Of a stretch of 64,000 nt of DNA, positions 1-8,231 are shown piece by piece. The notes under the pieces are model-generated. The model did not search any database. It was not told where the DNA came from and saw nothing but the letters and a program-made list of their open reading frames with translations. Source of the DNA: Rhizobium sp. P38BS-XIX (GTDB taxonomy: Bacteria > Pseudomonadota > Alphaproteobacteria > Rhizobiales > Rhizobiaceae); contig NZ_JABAIJ010000004.1 of the NCBI RefSeq assembly GCF_012641435.1, positions 102,428-166,427 of the forward strand, read 5' to 3'. Position 1 is the first letter of the stretch, and the number at the start of each line of letters is the position of its first letter. The position numbers and the translations under genes are program-made.

Positions 1-864
1 TCCGGCGGGCTCGACAGCACCTGCGGTCTCGGCAATCTTTTCGACCAACGGAGCCAGACCGTACTGGCCTCGTTTTACGGCGCGAAGGCGAAACAGCAGG
101 AGCTTGCCTTAGAACTTGGTTTTGAGCGGCATGTGCAGGTCGGCTGCCGCTGGGACGGCGGTCGTAGGCGCATCGGCGGGCAATTCCAATATCGCTCGGC
201 TCTCTTCCTAGCTTTGGGTGCGGCCGTCGCCATTTCGTTCGGTGCCGCCAGGCTCATGCAGTTCGAAAACGGACCTCTTGCCATAGCCGCGCCCCCCTCA
301 CCGACCTACAGGATGACGCGGCACGCTCACCCGCTGCTCCACAGATTGGTCGAGCAATTGCTAACCGCGCTGTTTTCGGTGACAATAAAGGTCGAAAACC
401 CGTTCTTGGTTTTCACTAAAGGAGAGGCTGCGGATGCACTCTACAAACGGCTCGGAAGAGAGCGTTTTCTCTCGACGGTCGCAAAGACAGAGACCTGTTG
501 GAGCCTCGCTTCGCGACAGATTCTCGGCAGTGTTACGAAGCGTTTGGGACAGCCTTGCGGCGTGTGCATTCCCTGCCTTGTGCGCCGGACAGCGCTGTCT
601 CCCGATCCGTTGACCTGTGCGGTCGATTTGACGTCAGCGAAGGCCCCCCATTACAATGATCCCAACGTGCGCATCCATGTTGATGCGTTTCTGACCTGGG
701 CACGCAAGATTACCAGTCCTTCGTACAAGACCGAAGACTATCTCTTCGAGGCGCCGCGCATCCTACGCGAGGCGGTCGCTGCTTCGAACGGCGACTTGAC
801 GATAGAAACAGCTCTTGCCCTTCAGCGTCGCTTCGCCACAGAAATCATCAAGACGTTTACTTGA
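1..864 (+). CDS. QueC-like PP-loop ATPase (partial, 5' end outside window)
   Basis: The reading frame is open from base 1, so the gene starts upstream. The first residues are SGGLDST, the PP-loop signature of adenylating ATPases. Near the C-terminus a Cys is followed by [11 protein letters not shown], the zinc-binding cysteine cluster of QueC, the 7-cyano-7-deazaguanine synthase. The middle and end are poorly matched to housekeeping QueC from memory, and no other queuosine gene is near. QueC-like proteins also occur in Qat and type IV CBASS defence systems, where they act with dedicated partners. Here the partner is an ASCH protein that starts 10 bases downstream. I infer a defence or modification role rather than tRNA queuosine synthesis; the substrate is unknown. 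Confidence 0.7.
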
Positions 865-874
865 GACGAAAACG

Positions 875-1312
875 ATGTCGCCGCCAACCCGCCAGCGCCC
901 GCATTTCGCAATCAGTATTCGACAGCCTTGGGCCGCCCTAATCGTCGCCGGCCGGAAGACAATTGAAGTACGCAGTTGGTCCGTCGACTATCGCGGGCCT
1001 CTGTTTATCCATACTGGGAAGAAACCGGCCGAAGAGTTCATAGATAGGTTTCCCGACATTGATACGAGCTTCCAAGGGGGCCTCCTTGGTGTCGCCGACT
1101 TGGCGGATATTCAACCTTTCACACAAGCATTGTGGAGCCGTCTCCGATCGGAACACTTGGTACCAGGTCCGATGCCGAATAAAGCCTTCGGATGGCGATT
1201 TGAGCGACCACGAAAGTTGCTGAACCCCGTTCCTTTGTCAGGTCAGCTTGGGCTATTCACGGTACCGGATAATGTTTCGGCACTTGCCCTTACTGTTGAT
1301 CTGCAGCCTTAG
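875..1312 (+). CDS. ASCH-domain protein
   Basis: This is a 145-residue protein. Its N-terminal part has the ASCH pattern: SIRQPWAALIVAGRKTIEVRSW, followed by RGPLFIHTGKK and a GGLLGVADL strand. ASCH domains are PUA-like beta-barrels that bind RNA or modified nucleotides. The chosen ATG lies 10 bases after the stop of the QueC-like gene, so the two are probably co-transcribed. The frame continues upstream to 815, but that would overlap the previous gene by 50 bases. A PUA-like reader beside a deazaguanine-type enzyme suggests nucleic-acid modification and sensing; this is inference. The gene converges on the DUF6527 gene at 1368. Confidence 0.75.
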   Translation: MSPPTRQRPHFAISIRQPWAALIVAGRKTIEVRSWSVDYRGPLFIHTGKKPAEEFIDRFPDIDTSFQGGLLGVADLADIQPFTQALWSRLRSEHLVPGPMPNKAFGWRFERPRKLLNPVPLSGQLGLFTVPDNVSALALTVDLQP

Positions 1313-1367
1313 CCACAGGCCCATGGGTGCTTCGATTCCATTAAAGGCGTCGATCGTTCAACTTACA

Positions 1368-1709
1368 TCAAGTCCAACGAACTCGGCCTCGCCTGAACCA
1401 GAAATGCACTCCACACTCCTTTTTCCGCCAAACTGACGGATGAAGCGATGCGGTTCCGTCGTCGTGGCAAGTAATTGTCCAACACGGCCGTTCATCCGGG
1501 AGAAGGTTCATGTGGAGAACGTGATTACGGCAGCGCGGGCAAAGCATGGCTGCCTGTTCTTCGAAGCCGTCCTCTTCCACAATGTAGATGGTCTTCCTTT
1601 TCAGCTTTTCCGGCAGAAGGGCTTGGACCACGATTGTTTTATAGGGCGGGTTAATCCAGCCAGCGAATAGCAGGCGCAGCCATGTGAGGAATTGAGTAAT
1701 CCAGTTCAT
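1368..1709 (-). CDS. DUF6527 family protein of the Ubl operon
   Basis: This 113-residue protein is the last gene of the leftward ubiquitin-like operon. Its start codon overlaps the stop of the E1 gene by one base (TGATG), a sign of translational coupling. Visible features are a hydrophobic or amphipathic N-terminal stretch (residues 2-19), a CPRC pair (C57, C60), further cysteines at 76, 80 and 99, the HPSVWR segment and the ending CGVHFWFRRGRVRW. That tail pattern is typical of DUF6527, a family known to sit beside bacterial Ubl/E1/E2 genes. A peptidase or deconjugating role has been proposed for this family as I recall it; I cannot confirm it here. Confidence 0.72.
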   Translation of the reverse strand: MNWITQFLTWLRLLFAGWINPPYKTIVVQALLPEKLKRKTIYIVEEDGFEEQAAMLCPRCRNHVLHMNLLPDERPCWTITCHDDGTASLHPSVWRKKECGVHFWFRRGRVRWT

Positions 1710-3118
1710 CAGCTACGCTTTCCGAGTTCAGGCATCCCGAGGAGGGGCTTAGTATCCCCGAAGCCAGTCTTCGGCAAAAGGATCGGGCAGATCCCCGCTT
1801 CGCTTTCGTAGAAGAGTTCCATGCTCGCGAGGCTGAAGGTAACGCTCGCGTAGTCCCGGTTCGGCAATTCCCGAAACGGATGAAGCCGGGCAAGAAACTC
1901 ATCGACCGCAAGAGCGGCCGCGAGCATGTTGACGCTGATCACCGCCGGCCGACGATTAACGACGCCGCGAATGTATCCTTCTTCCAGTTGCCGCCGGTGG
2001 GCATCGGGATCGGTCCGGCGAAGGCCAGCCGCAGCCACATCTTCCATAGAAAACAGATCGCGGCTCATCAACGAGGAGCGGCCCGGCTGCAGATAATGAA
2101 TAGTGCCGCAAACCTCACGGATCTGGCCGCGGTTATATCCGTCGCGGACCGCATCGAGCCGGATACCGATATCAAAGTACGGTATGAGATACTGGCTCGC
2201 GATGCAGTTCAGAAGATATCGTCCATCGACCGTATCCATGCATCCGAAGAGCACGTCACATTGGGCAATGGTCCGAACAACGTCAGGGTCCCAGAGATTG
2301 CGAGGCAGCCGAACAACCTTGGTGCCCAAACCCATCCGCTCGATGGCATCGCCAACGACGTCAACTTTTTTTCGGCCGACCTTTGCGTCGCTCATGGTTG
2401 AGTTGATGATCCTGTTCACATTGCGGTCCTCAATCGGATCGTCGTCAACGATGACGACTTCGCCCACTCCAAGACGCACCAACTGCTCAACAACCGGGCT
2501 GCCGGTACCGGAGCAACCCACAATGCCGATAGACAGCTTGCGGAGCCGCTCGATCGTTCCCTCATCGAAGGCTTGCGCGTGAGAGGCGACAAAACTCGGC
2601 ATCTCAACATCACCCGTGTTGGGATACCAGAACAACAAATCATCGCCGGCGACACTGATGCCGCTGATGGTGCGCATGTCATTGTCATCAACAAGCACTC
2701 GGCCGAACATCTCCCCGGTTGGCAGCATGACGACACTCCCGTGCGGAATATCGGCTTCCACCCAACCTCGGATCATGGGCAGTAGCTTGTGATCGCCGAC
2801 GTCATCAACATCTGAAAACTGCGGATAGCCGCCCGGATGGCTGTGGACCTTGATAACCGAAAGCCCATTCTCAGCAGCTCGATCCAAAATGCCGGCAATG
2901 TAGTCGGGGCTCCAGACGACGCCGATTGAGGACCGTTCGAGGCATTCCTCATAAGGGATATCGTGAATCTCTCGTACCGTCAGCCGATGACTGCGGTCGC
3001 CGTCCCGGCGACCGCAGAGAAGGATGGCTACAGCCTCGTACCCGTCACCGGGGAACAGAAAGCTTTTCAGATGTGCGTGTTGATCGCCTGATAGCGCGAG
3101 CGTTACCTTGCAGGGCAT
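1709..3118 (-). CDS. JAB (JAMM) peptidase-E1/ThiF fusion
   Basis: The 469-residue protein has two enzymatic halves. Residues about 1-150 form a JAB domain: E28 in the first strand region, then H92-S-H94-P with S102 and D105, the full JAMM zinc signature. Residues about 180-469 form a ThiF/E1 adenylation domain with the GCSGTGSP nucleotide loop (201-208) and acidic VVIVDDD (about 221-227); C337 is a candidate for the thioester cysteine. JAB enzymes cleave Ubl conjugates or precursors, and E1 enzymes activate the Ubl C-terminal glycine. I chose the ATG at 3118 because GGAG lies eight bases upstream; it overlaps the E2 gene by 16 bases. Longer in-frame starts up to 3193 lack such a site. Confidence 0.88.
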   Translation of the reverse strand: MPCKVTLALSGDQHAHLKSFLFPGDGYEAVAILLCGRRDGDRSHRLTVREIHDIPYEECLERSSIGVVWSPDYIAGILDRAAENGLSVIKVHSHPGGYPQFSDVDDVGDHKLLPMIRGWVEADIPHGSVVMLPTGEMFGRVLVDDNDMRTISGISVAGDDLLFWYPNTGDVEMPSFVASHAQAFDEGTIERLRKLSIGIVGCSGTGSPVVEQLVRLGVGEVVIVDDDPIEDRNVNRIINSTMSDAKVGRKKVDVVGDAIERMGLGTKVVRLPRNLWDPDVVRTIAQCDVLFGCMDTVDGRYLLNCIASQYLIPYFDIGIRLDAVRDGYNRGQIREVCGTIHYLQPGRSSLMSRDLFSMEDVAAAGLRRTDPDAHRRQLEEGYIRGVVNRRPAVISVNMLAAALAVDEFLARLHPFRELPNRDYASVTFSLASMELFYESEAGICPILLPKTGFGDTKPLLGMPELGKRS

Positions 3119-3516
3119 TTCTCGAACTCCCGTTCCAGCCATTCTTCGATCAGGAAAACATGGGTTCCCAGATTGTCGAAACCGATCTTCCACGGATTGG
3201 CAGGGGTTCGATGTCGCGACCAGCGCTGGTAGATCTTGCCATCCAACGGCTGCTGCGCTTCGGAGCAGCCAATCGGCTGTCCGTCGAGGCGGCTGAGCGG
3301 AGGATAGAAATAGACCATGTCAAGCTGAGCATTCGGATAGCCCGCCTCGATCCGGATGGCGGCCGTAACCTTTTCGTGGTTATAGCCCTTAGGCACCGTA
3401 AACTCGTGGATAAGAACCCAGGACGAACCATCGGCGATGGTTTCCCACGGGCATTCGTAGGTTGCGAGAAATTCCTCGTCTTCCACACCAAGATCAAAAG
3501 CACGCCGCATTTCCAT
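3103..3516 (-). CDS. E2-like ubiquitin-conjugating protein (Prok-E2_E type)
   Basis: This 137-residue protein resembles bacterial E2 proteins that accompany multiubiquitin domains. The E2-like core runs from VLIHEFTVP to the C-terminal WLEREF helix. YPNAQLDMVYFYPP (about 60-73) corresponds to the E2 strand and YP motif, and C84 (IGCSE) falls where the catalytic cysteine is expected. The RWSRHRTPANPW segment is characteristic of this E2 class. The ATG at 3516 follows a strong GGAGG eight to nine bases upstream, inside the end of the Ubl gene; the gap to the Ubl stop is four bases. C22 and C134 are the other cysteines, so the catalytic assignment is inferred. Confidence 0.78.
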   Translation of the reverse strand: MEMRRAFDLGVEDEEFLATYECPWETIADGSSWVLIHEFTVPKGYNHEKVTAAIRIEAGYPNAQLDMVYFYPPLSRLDGQPIGCSEAQQPLDGKIYQRWSRHRTPANPWKIGFDNLGTHVFLIEEWLEREFEKCPAR

Positions 3517-3520
3517 TGCT

Positions 3521-3856
3521 TCAGCCCTCCGTCTGATCGCGCGGCAGCGCCTTGAACTTCTCGATGCCCTTGCGACGTAGGTCAACCTCTTCATCGAGAG
3601 AGATCTTCTCGGGACGTTCGCCAGCCATCTTCAGTCGCAGGGTATAGTCCTTGGCAGGGAGAAGGCCTGCGAGCGTCAGGATTTCCGAGCCGGTCGGGTT
3701 CGGCTTCTGGATCACGTACGGTTTGCCGTTGACCTGAAGGCGATAGCCCTTGGCAAGTGGGGGCTGCTTGCCGAGCTTGGCATACTCTTCGAGATCAATG
3801 ATGTCATCGAGGATCTGTTCCTCGCCCGGGTCGTTGCCCTTTTCATGCATGTTCAT
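3521..3856 (-). CDS. Ubiquitin-like protein (multiubiquitin family, single domain)
   Basis: This small acidic protein (111 residues from the ATG at 3856) has one beta-grasp multiubiquitin-type domain, from about YRLQVNGKPYVIQKPNPTG to the C-terminus. It ends in FKALPRDQTEG, with glycine as the very last residue, so the mature C-terminus is already exposed and needs no processing. The family usually has tandem Ubl repeats; only one is present here. The start at 3856 has AAGGA seven bases upstream; ATGs at 3871 and 3850 are alternatives. It is first in the operon with E2, JAB-E1 and DUF6527, and is the expected protein modifier. Confidence 0.85.
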   Translation of the reverse strand: MNMHEKGNDPGEEQILDDIIDLEEYAKLGKQPPLAKGYRLQVNGKPYVIQKPNPTGSEILTLAGLLPAKDYTLRLKMAGERPEKISLDEEVDLRRKGIEKFKALPRDQTEG

Positions 3857-3913
3857 TTTTTTGTCCTTCATGTGCTGCAGCCGACCTCGTCGACCAATGT
3901 ATGCATGGTGTCA

Positions 3914-3979
3914 CAAGCCTGCTTGATATGTCAAGCAAAAATTAGCATGCTTGACAGAATGAGCACGCGGGCGTATTAT
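3914..3979 (+). promoter_or_regulatory. Promoter and operator array between the Ubl operon and its XRE regulator
   Basis: A near-perfect sigma70-type promoter reads rightward: TTGACA at 3951-3956, a 17-base spacer and TATTAT at 3974-3979. Half-sites alternate across the region: CAAGC at 3914, GCTTGATA at 3921-3928, TGTCAAGC at 3929-3936 and GCTTGACA at 3949-3956. They form inverted repeats, and the last covers the -35 box. The layout suits an XRE repressor that controls itself and the divergent Ubl operon. The leftward promoter is not obvious; TTGACA occurs on that strand at 3934-3929, without a clear -10 box. Confidence 0.65.
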
Positions 3980-4010
3980 TTAAGACAAATCAATATGTTA
4001 TCAGATGGTT

Positions 4011-4382
4011 ATGAATCAGGACACCGAACAAAAACCGGCGACCCTTCCGAATCTCGGGCAATATCTAGCTTCGATTCGCGAGGATCGGGGCATGAAACTG
4101 AGAGAGGTGGAGGCGGCAACGAAGCGCGAAGTTTCAAACGCTTATCTCAGCCAAATCGAGAACGGCAAGATCAAGAAACCGTCCCCGAACGTCCTCCATT
4201 CACTCGCGGTCGTCTATAAAATCAACTACGAGCAACTGATGGTGATGGCGGGTTATGCTGTCATGTCAAAGACGCAAAAGCCCAATCCTCCTGCCCACAA
4301 TAGCTTCACCGAGCTTAACCTGACGCCCGAAGAAGACGCAAAACTTCTCGAGTATCTTCGTTTCTTGCGAAGCACCAAATAG
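4011..4382 (+). CDS. XRE-family helix-turn-helix regulator
   Basis: This 123-residue protein has a standard XRE DNA-binding domain at about residues 12-75: LGQYLASIREDRGMKLREVE, then SNAYLSQIENGKIKKPSPNVLHSLA. The rest is a short tail. It is divergent from the Ubl operon and converges on ietS, whose end is only four bases away. A strong promoter and a row of half-sites lie just upstream, so it probably represses itself and the Ubl genes. There is no clear ribosome-binding site; ATG 4005 is an alternative start two codons upstream. Confidence 0.85.
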   Translation: MNQDTEQKPATLPNLGQYLASIREDRGMKLREVEAATKREVSNAYLSQIENGKIKKPSPNVLHSLAVVYKINYEQLMVMAGYAVMSKTQKPNPPAHNSFTELNLTPEEDAKLLEYLRFLRSTK

Positions 4383-4385
4383 GGG

Positions 4386-6608
4386 TCAGGTTCGCACCGG
4401 GATATCGATGATGGGTCTGATCGGCTCAAGCACGGTCGCGTATTTGCGGACGATCTGGTCGTAAAGATCGGCCACTTTCCTTGCGCGAACGGTGATAACC
4501 AACGCATAAGCCAATTGCTCGTCAGGTGCGAAGTTTCGGCCTTCTAGCCGGGCATTGTAGTGAATGTCAAAGCACGGACGGCTCAGACTCCTGCCTTGGA
4601 ATCGTCTGGAAGCGTGCAGGCAGTTTTCCCATTTCCAGGCGTCACGGCGCAATTCGTCTTCGGCCGCATCCAGACCAGGATCGCCAAAGAACGATTTCGA
4701 GTTTGCATGGACTTGTTCGTCAGCCTTGAACCTCCCATCATGCGGACGGAAGGTGGCGGTTAGACCTGCCCGTGTGTAGTTGCCGGGATGATGTGGGTCC
4801 GTCTGGCATTTATAGCAAAGTGTTGCGGTAATCTCGATCATGCCGGCGAGCTCTGTGTCGGGCATAGGAACCGCAGCCCGAATATATTTGGCCGGCGATA
4901 TTGCGCCCTGATAAATCACCCGGATCGTGTTGTCATCGCACAGAACCATCTCGTCGATCGTGCGCGCTACCCTACCCCAACCGACTTCCGCGTGCGGAAG
5001 GTCGCTTGGTTCGGCCGAATGGATCAAAAGTGATCGCACGGCAAGGAGATTTACCGCACCGCCAAAATGGGCTCGTAAACCAGCGCCGAGTCGCAGAGTG
5101 CTGGGGGCAGCGAAAGACGTCCCGCCAGTCGGCTCAAGTTTGCCGACCGGGCCCTCAGCAACAACGAGAAACGGCCTCGGAAGCGATCCTCCGAACTCAA
5201 CAATGTCGGGTTTGATGAGGCCGGGGCTTCGCCCAGGCCCGACAGCACTGTAAGCCGCCCTCTGCCAGGTTGTGCCGGGAGAATCTGCTGCGCCAACCGC
5301 CAGTGCGTTGATACAATCGGACGGAACCTGGATACGATTGAAGCCCATTATGGCGTCACCTTCACCATTGTTACCCACGGCGATGGTGGCAAGCGTGTCG
5401 TTGAGCGCGAAGCGCTCATCGAGAACCGCGGTCCAGGCGTGCACGTCGTCGTCCTCGATGGAGAGGCTCGGACCGATGCTAATATTGACGAAATCGTATG
5501 GCCGATTATTCAAGACGTAGTCGATGCGCTCCAGCGCCTCATAGAGCTCGCGTGGATCCTGCCCCGGCTCGGCATCAAGCACCCGGTAGTGATCAACATT
5601 GCAATACGGAACGTCGATCGGCCCGGCTGGATCGAGCGATCCGAAAAGAAAAGCTGACGTGACCTGCAGACCATGGCTCATCAGCACAGGATGAGATCCA
5701 CCGATATGTCGGCCTTCAATCGAAGTCGCCCATGGATCGAGGACATGGTCGTCGGGGAGGCCGCCGTCAAAAATTGCAGCTCTGATCGAGGGATCCACCG
5801 CGGGTTCGCTCGGCAACCGGATCGATTGCGATGGCAGTCCCGACGTTCGAAAGGCAGGTCTCAAGATCCGAAGCCGCGGCATCTGCCTGATTGCACGAAC
5901 GATCGTGAATGTTGCAATTTCATCGGCGAGATCAACGGGTGCCTCGATTTCAACGAAGCATAGACCACCGGCGTAAAAGCGCTTGGAAAGATCCTGCTCG
6001 ATGCCAAGGGTCGCGAGATAGACGTCAAAAGCTGGCAAGATCTGGGTTTCGCCGAGGAGTGGATCAGTGTGCAGAACGACTTCGAAGACCGCCTCCCTGC
6101 CCCTTGGCAACGGCCCCTTGATCTTGTCGTCAACGGTTGGGGCCGCGATCTCCTCGATCGTGATCATGTCGTCAGCAACGCTGGTGTCGTCGTCCCATCG
6201 TGGCAACGCGCCCTGCCATTGGCGGAAAGCTGATCGAGGACCGAGCAAGAAAAGCTCGGTCGTCAGTGTTTCGGTGGGTTCGCGCCCTTTCGACTTTTTG
6301 GCCGGGGTGATCCGGCGCGGCCGGCTGCCGACGGCCAGCAAACCCGTCTGCTTTAACAATGCGCCGGGATAGAAGGATTTGGCAATATATTCCGGGTTCA
6401 GCGTCACAGACGCGACCGCATGATCTTGCGGACATGCAGCCGCAGGCAATTCATCGAGGGTCACGACCGTGGCTGAAAGCATCGGCGACAGGCGAGCACG
6501 CGCTTCAGCGAAGGTATAGGGCGCCACTTTATTGGGTGGGCCACTTCGCACGATTACGCTACTGGTGAGCCGCTCACCTTTGCCCAGAAGAAAGTTGCGC
6601 TTTGCCAT
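4386..6608 (-). CDS. ietS: Subtilisin-like serine protease IetS
   Basis: The 740-residue protein has a long N-terminal region (about 1-270) followed by an S8 peptidase domain. The catalytic triad is visible: D281 in AAIFDGG, H312 in MSHG and S498 in GTSFAAP, with N413/N414 in VGNNG near the oxyanion position. There is no signal peptide, so it should act in the cytoplasm. It overlaps the upstream AAA ATPase gene by 35 bases. Pairs of this kind are known as ietAS, first described for plasmid incompatibility and stability in Agrobacterium and later as an anti-phage system. The start at 6608 is chosen over 6701 because it gives a smaller overlap and begins MAKRNFLLGKGERL. Confidence 0.85.
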   Translation of the reverse strand: MAKRNFLLGKGERLTSSVIVRSGPPNKVAPYTFAEARARLSPMLSATVVTLDELPAAACPQDHAVASVTLNPEYIAKSFYPGALLKQTGLLAVGSRPRRITPAKKSKGREPTETLTTELFLLGPRSAFRQWQGALPRWDDDTSVADDMITIEEIAAPTVDDKIKGPLPRGREAVFEVVLHTDPLLGETQILPAFDVYLATLGIEQDLSKRFYAGGLCFVEIEAPVDLADEIATFTIVRAIRQMPRLRILRPAFRTSGLPSQSIRLPSEPAVDPSIRAAIFDGGLPDDHVLDPWATSIEGRHIGGSHPVLMSHGLQVTSAFLFGSLDPAGPIDVPYCNVDHYRVLDAEPGQDPRELYEALERIDYVLNNRPYDFVNISIGPSLSIEDDDVHAWTAVLDERFALNDTLATIAVGNNGEGDAIMGFNRIQVPSDCINALAVGAADSPGTTWQRAAYSAVGPGRSPGLIKPDIVEFGGSLPRPFLVVAEGPVGKLEPTGGTSFAAPSTLRLGAGLRAHFGGAVNLLAVRSLLIHSAEPSDLPHAEVGWGRVARTIDEMVLCDDNTIRVIYQGAISPAKYIRAAVPMPDTELAGMIEITATLCYKCQTDPHHPGNYTRAGLTATFRPHDGRFKADEQVHANSKSFFGDPGLDAAEDELRRDAWKWENCLHASRRFQGRSLSRPCFDIHYNARLEGRNFAPDEQLAYALVITVRARKVADLYDQIVRKYATVLEPIRPIIDIPVRT

Positions 6609-7755
6609 CCTGTTTCCGCTTTCGCTCCGGCTTCGCCTTGGGTTTGGAAGGTTCACCTCTAATCGTCTCGCGTGCAACACCGGTGAATTCGTGCGCCGCA
6701 CGTTGCGACATCAGCTTCTCTCCAGCCAGCGTCCGCGCCAGCGCAATTCGTTCCGGTTTCGCCAACTGGTCCGGACGGATGAAATCCTTCAGATAGCTGG
6801 CCAAATCGCCACCGTGAATGGCCGCAAGCCGACGCGCAGACTTAATATCCCGATCGATATCGCTGAAGGACTTACCGGCCATCGTTCCAGCCATGATCCC
6901 AGCCCATTCGTCCGACTTTTCCATATAGGGACTGAGAGCAGCCTTCACGAAGACCCTGATCGCCTGTGGATCCGGCATCGGAAACTCGACCGCGTGATCG
7001 AAGCGTCGCCAGATCGCTGGATCGAGAAGCTCTGCGTGGTTGGTCGCCGCCAACAGCAGTCCGGTTGCCGGCCAGTCATCAATTTCTTGAATCAGGACAG
7101 TGACAAGCCGTTTCAATTCCCCGATCTCGCCGCGATCATCTCGCCGCTTTGCGATAGCGTCCAGTTCATCGAGCAGCAAGACGCACCGCATCGACTTTGC
7201 ATAATCTAGAACATGCCGAAGGTTGGTCCCGGTCCGACCGAGATAGCTACTCATGACGGCTGCCAGATCAAGGATCAGCAGTGGTCGATTGAGCGATCGC
7301 GCAACCCAGCGCGCTGCCATGGTTTTGCCAACACCAGGCGGTCCAGTAAAGATTGCCGAACTTGTCGGCTCCAATCCCGCCTTTAGAAGAGCGTCCAGAT
7401 GTGTCCGCTCGTCGACAATCCGATCCAAAGACCGGCCGATCTCCACGGAAAAAACCGGCTCGTGATCGAGCGTGGGCGTCTCTTCAATCCGCAGCAGCGA
7501 GAAGCGGGTGTCTGTGTCGGTTGGGAGAACAGCTTCCGTTTGACGGCGCAGCGGAGATGCCTGGGTCGGAGCTTCCCGCATGAGCTCGACCAGCCCCGTC
7601 GCAAGTTCTGGCGCGTTCTCGCGATGTGCCTTCGCCATGCGATGTACCATCTGCAAGACATCCTGCGGCCTCCCCGAGAGCGCTATGCGAGCCAGGTTTA
7701 AAATGTCTTTTTCAAGTTTTGATGCCACAGCTGCCACAAGCGCTTCCGATCTCAT
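6574..7755 (-). CDS. ietA: AAA ATPase IetA
   Basis: The 393-residue protein has an N-terminal helical region and a classical AAA domain: Walker A GPPGVGKT (138-145), Walker B LLLDELD (193-199) and tandem arginines at about 250-251 that could serve as arginine fingers. The C-terminal 40 residues are very basic. It is the first gene of the ietAS pair and is likely to unfold or deliver substrates to, or gate, the IetS protease; that mechanism is inferred. The ATG at 7755 has no clear Shine-Dalgarno sequence. Confidence 0.86.
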   Translation of the reverse strand: MRSEALVAAVASKLEKDILNLARIALSGRPQDVLQMVHRMAKAHRENAPELATGLVELMREAPTQASPLRRQTEAVLPTDTDTRFSLLRIEETPTLDHEPVFSVEIGRSLDRIVDERTHLDALLKAGLEPTSSAIFTGPPGVGKTMAARWVARSLNRPLLILDLAAVMSSYLGRTGTNLRHVLDYAKSMRCVLLLDELDAIAKRRDDRGEIGELKRLVTVLIQEIDDWPATGLLLAATNHAELLDPAIWRRFDHAVEFPMPDPQAIRVFVKAALSPYMEKSDEWAGIMAGTMAGKSFSDIDRDIKSARRLAAIHGGDLASYLKDFIRPDQLAKPERIALARTLAGEKLMSQRAAHEFTGVARETIRGEPSKPKAKPERKRKQDGKAQLSSGQR

Positions 7756-8231
7756 TTGCCATTGAGTTATAACTCGACGCGGAAGATTTTCTACGCCTCT
7801 CAGTTAATTTTTCTTCCACCTAAAGGCATATTATTGTTTTATATGATATTTTTTTGGAAGACATGCATATTGGGCTCGAAATATTCCCGCAGCTTTGGAG
7901 AGATTCGTCTTCCACCGCTCCATCCGCATCGGTCGCAGCAGTCGCGTCAACGTCGTGGCATCTGACCCTCAACCGAGGCCTTGAAAGGGCGACATGTGAG
8001 CTGGCAACTCCTCGTCGCCAAGGATCAAAAAATAATAGATGCGAAGCGGGTCAGACCACTTAATCACAGCTACTCGTTCAGCGTTTTCCCGTAATTCCAT
8101 CGCCAGTAACCCTGAAAAGAAAGGAAAACAAGCCGCCCGAAATCTCATCTTCAACAAGCCCTCACTCAACGAAGTTGACGAGTTGGTCGCGGTTACCACG
8201 AAGATGGATACCTTATCCGAGATCACGAAGA
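7756..8231. other. Intergenic stretch upstream of ietA; possible small leftward ORF
   Basis: Bases 7770-7870 are AT-rich and probably carry the ietA promoter, though I see no convincing -35/-10 pair. The motif CTTCCACC occurs at about 7814 and 7912. A leftward ORF of 94 codons (8253-7969) overlaps the end of the three-Cys-motif-partner gene by 22 bases in another frame. It is hydrophobic near its start and I do not recognise it. It may be a real small gene, a displaced C-terminus or noncoding. Confidence 0.35.

Noticed and set aside
1..864. Housekeeping queuosine gene queC
   Set aside because: The neighbours are not queuosine genes and the body is divergent; a defence-type QueC-like protein fits better, though not proven.
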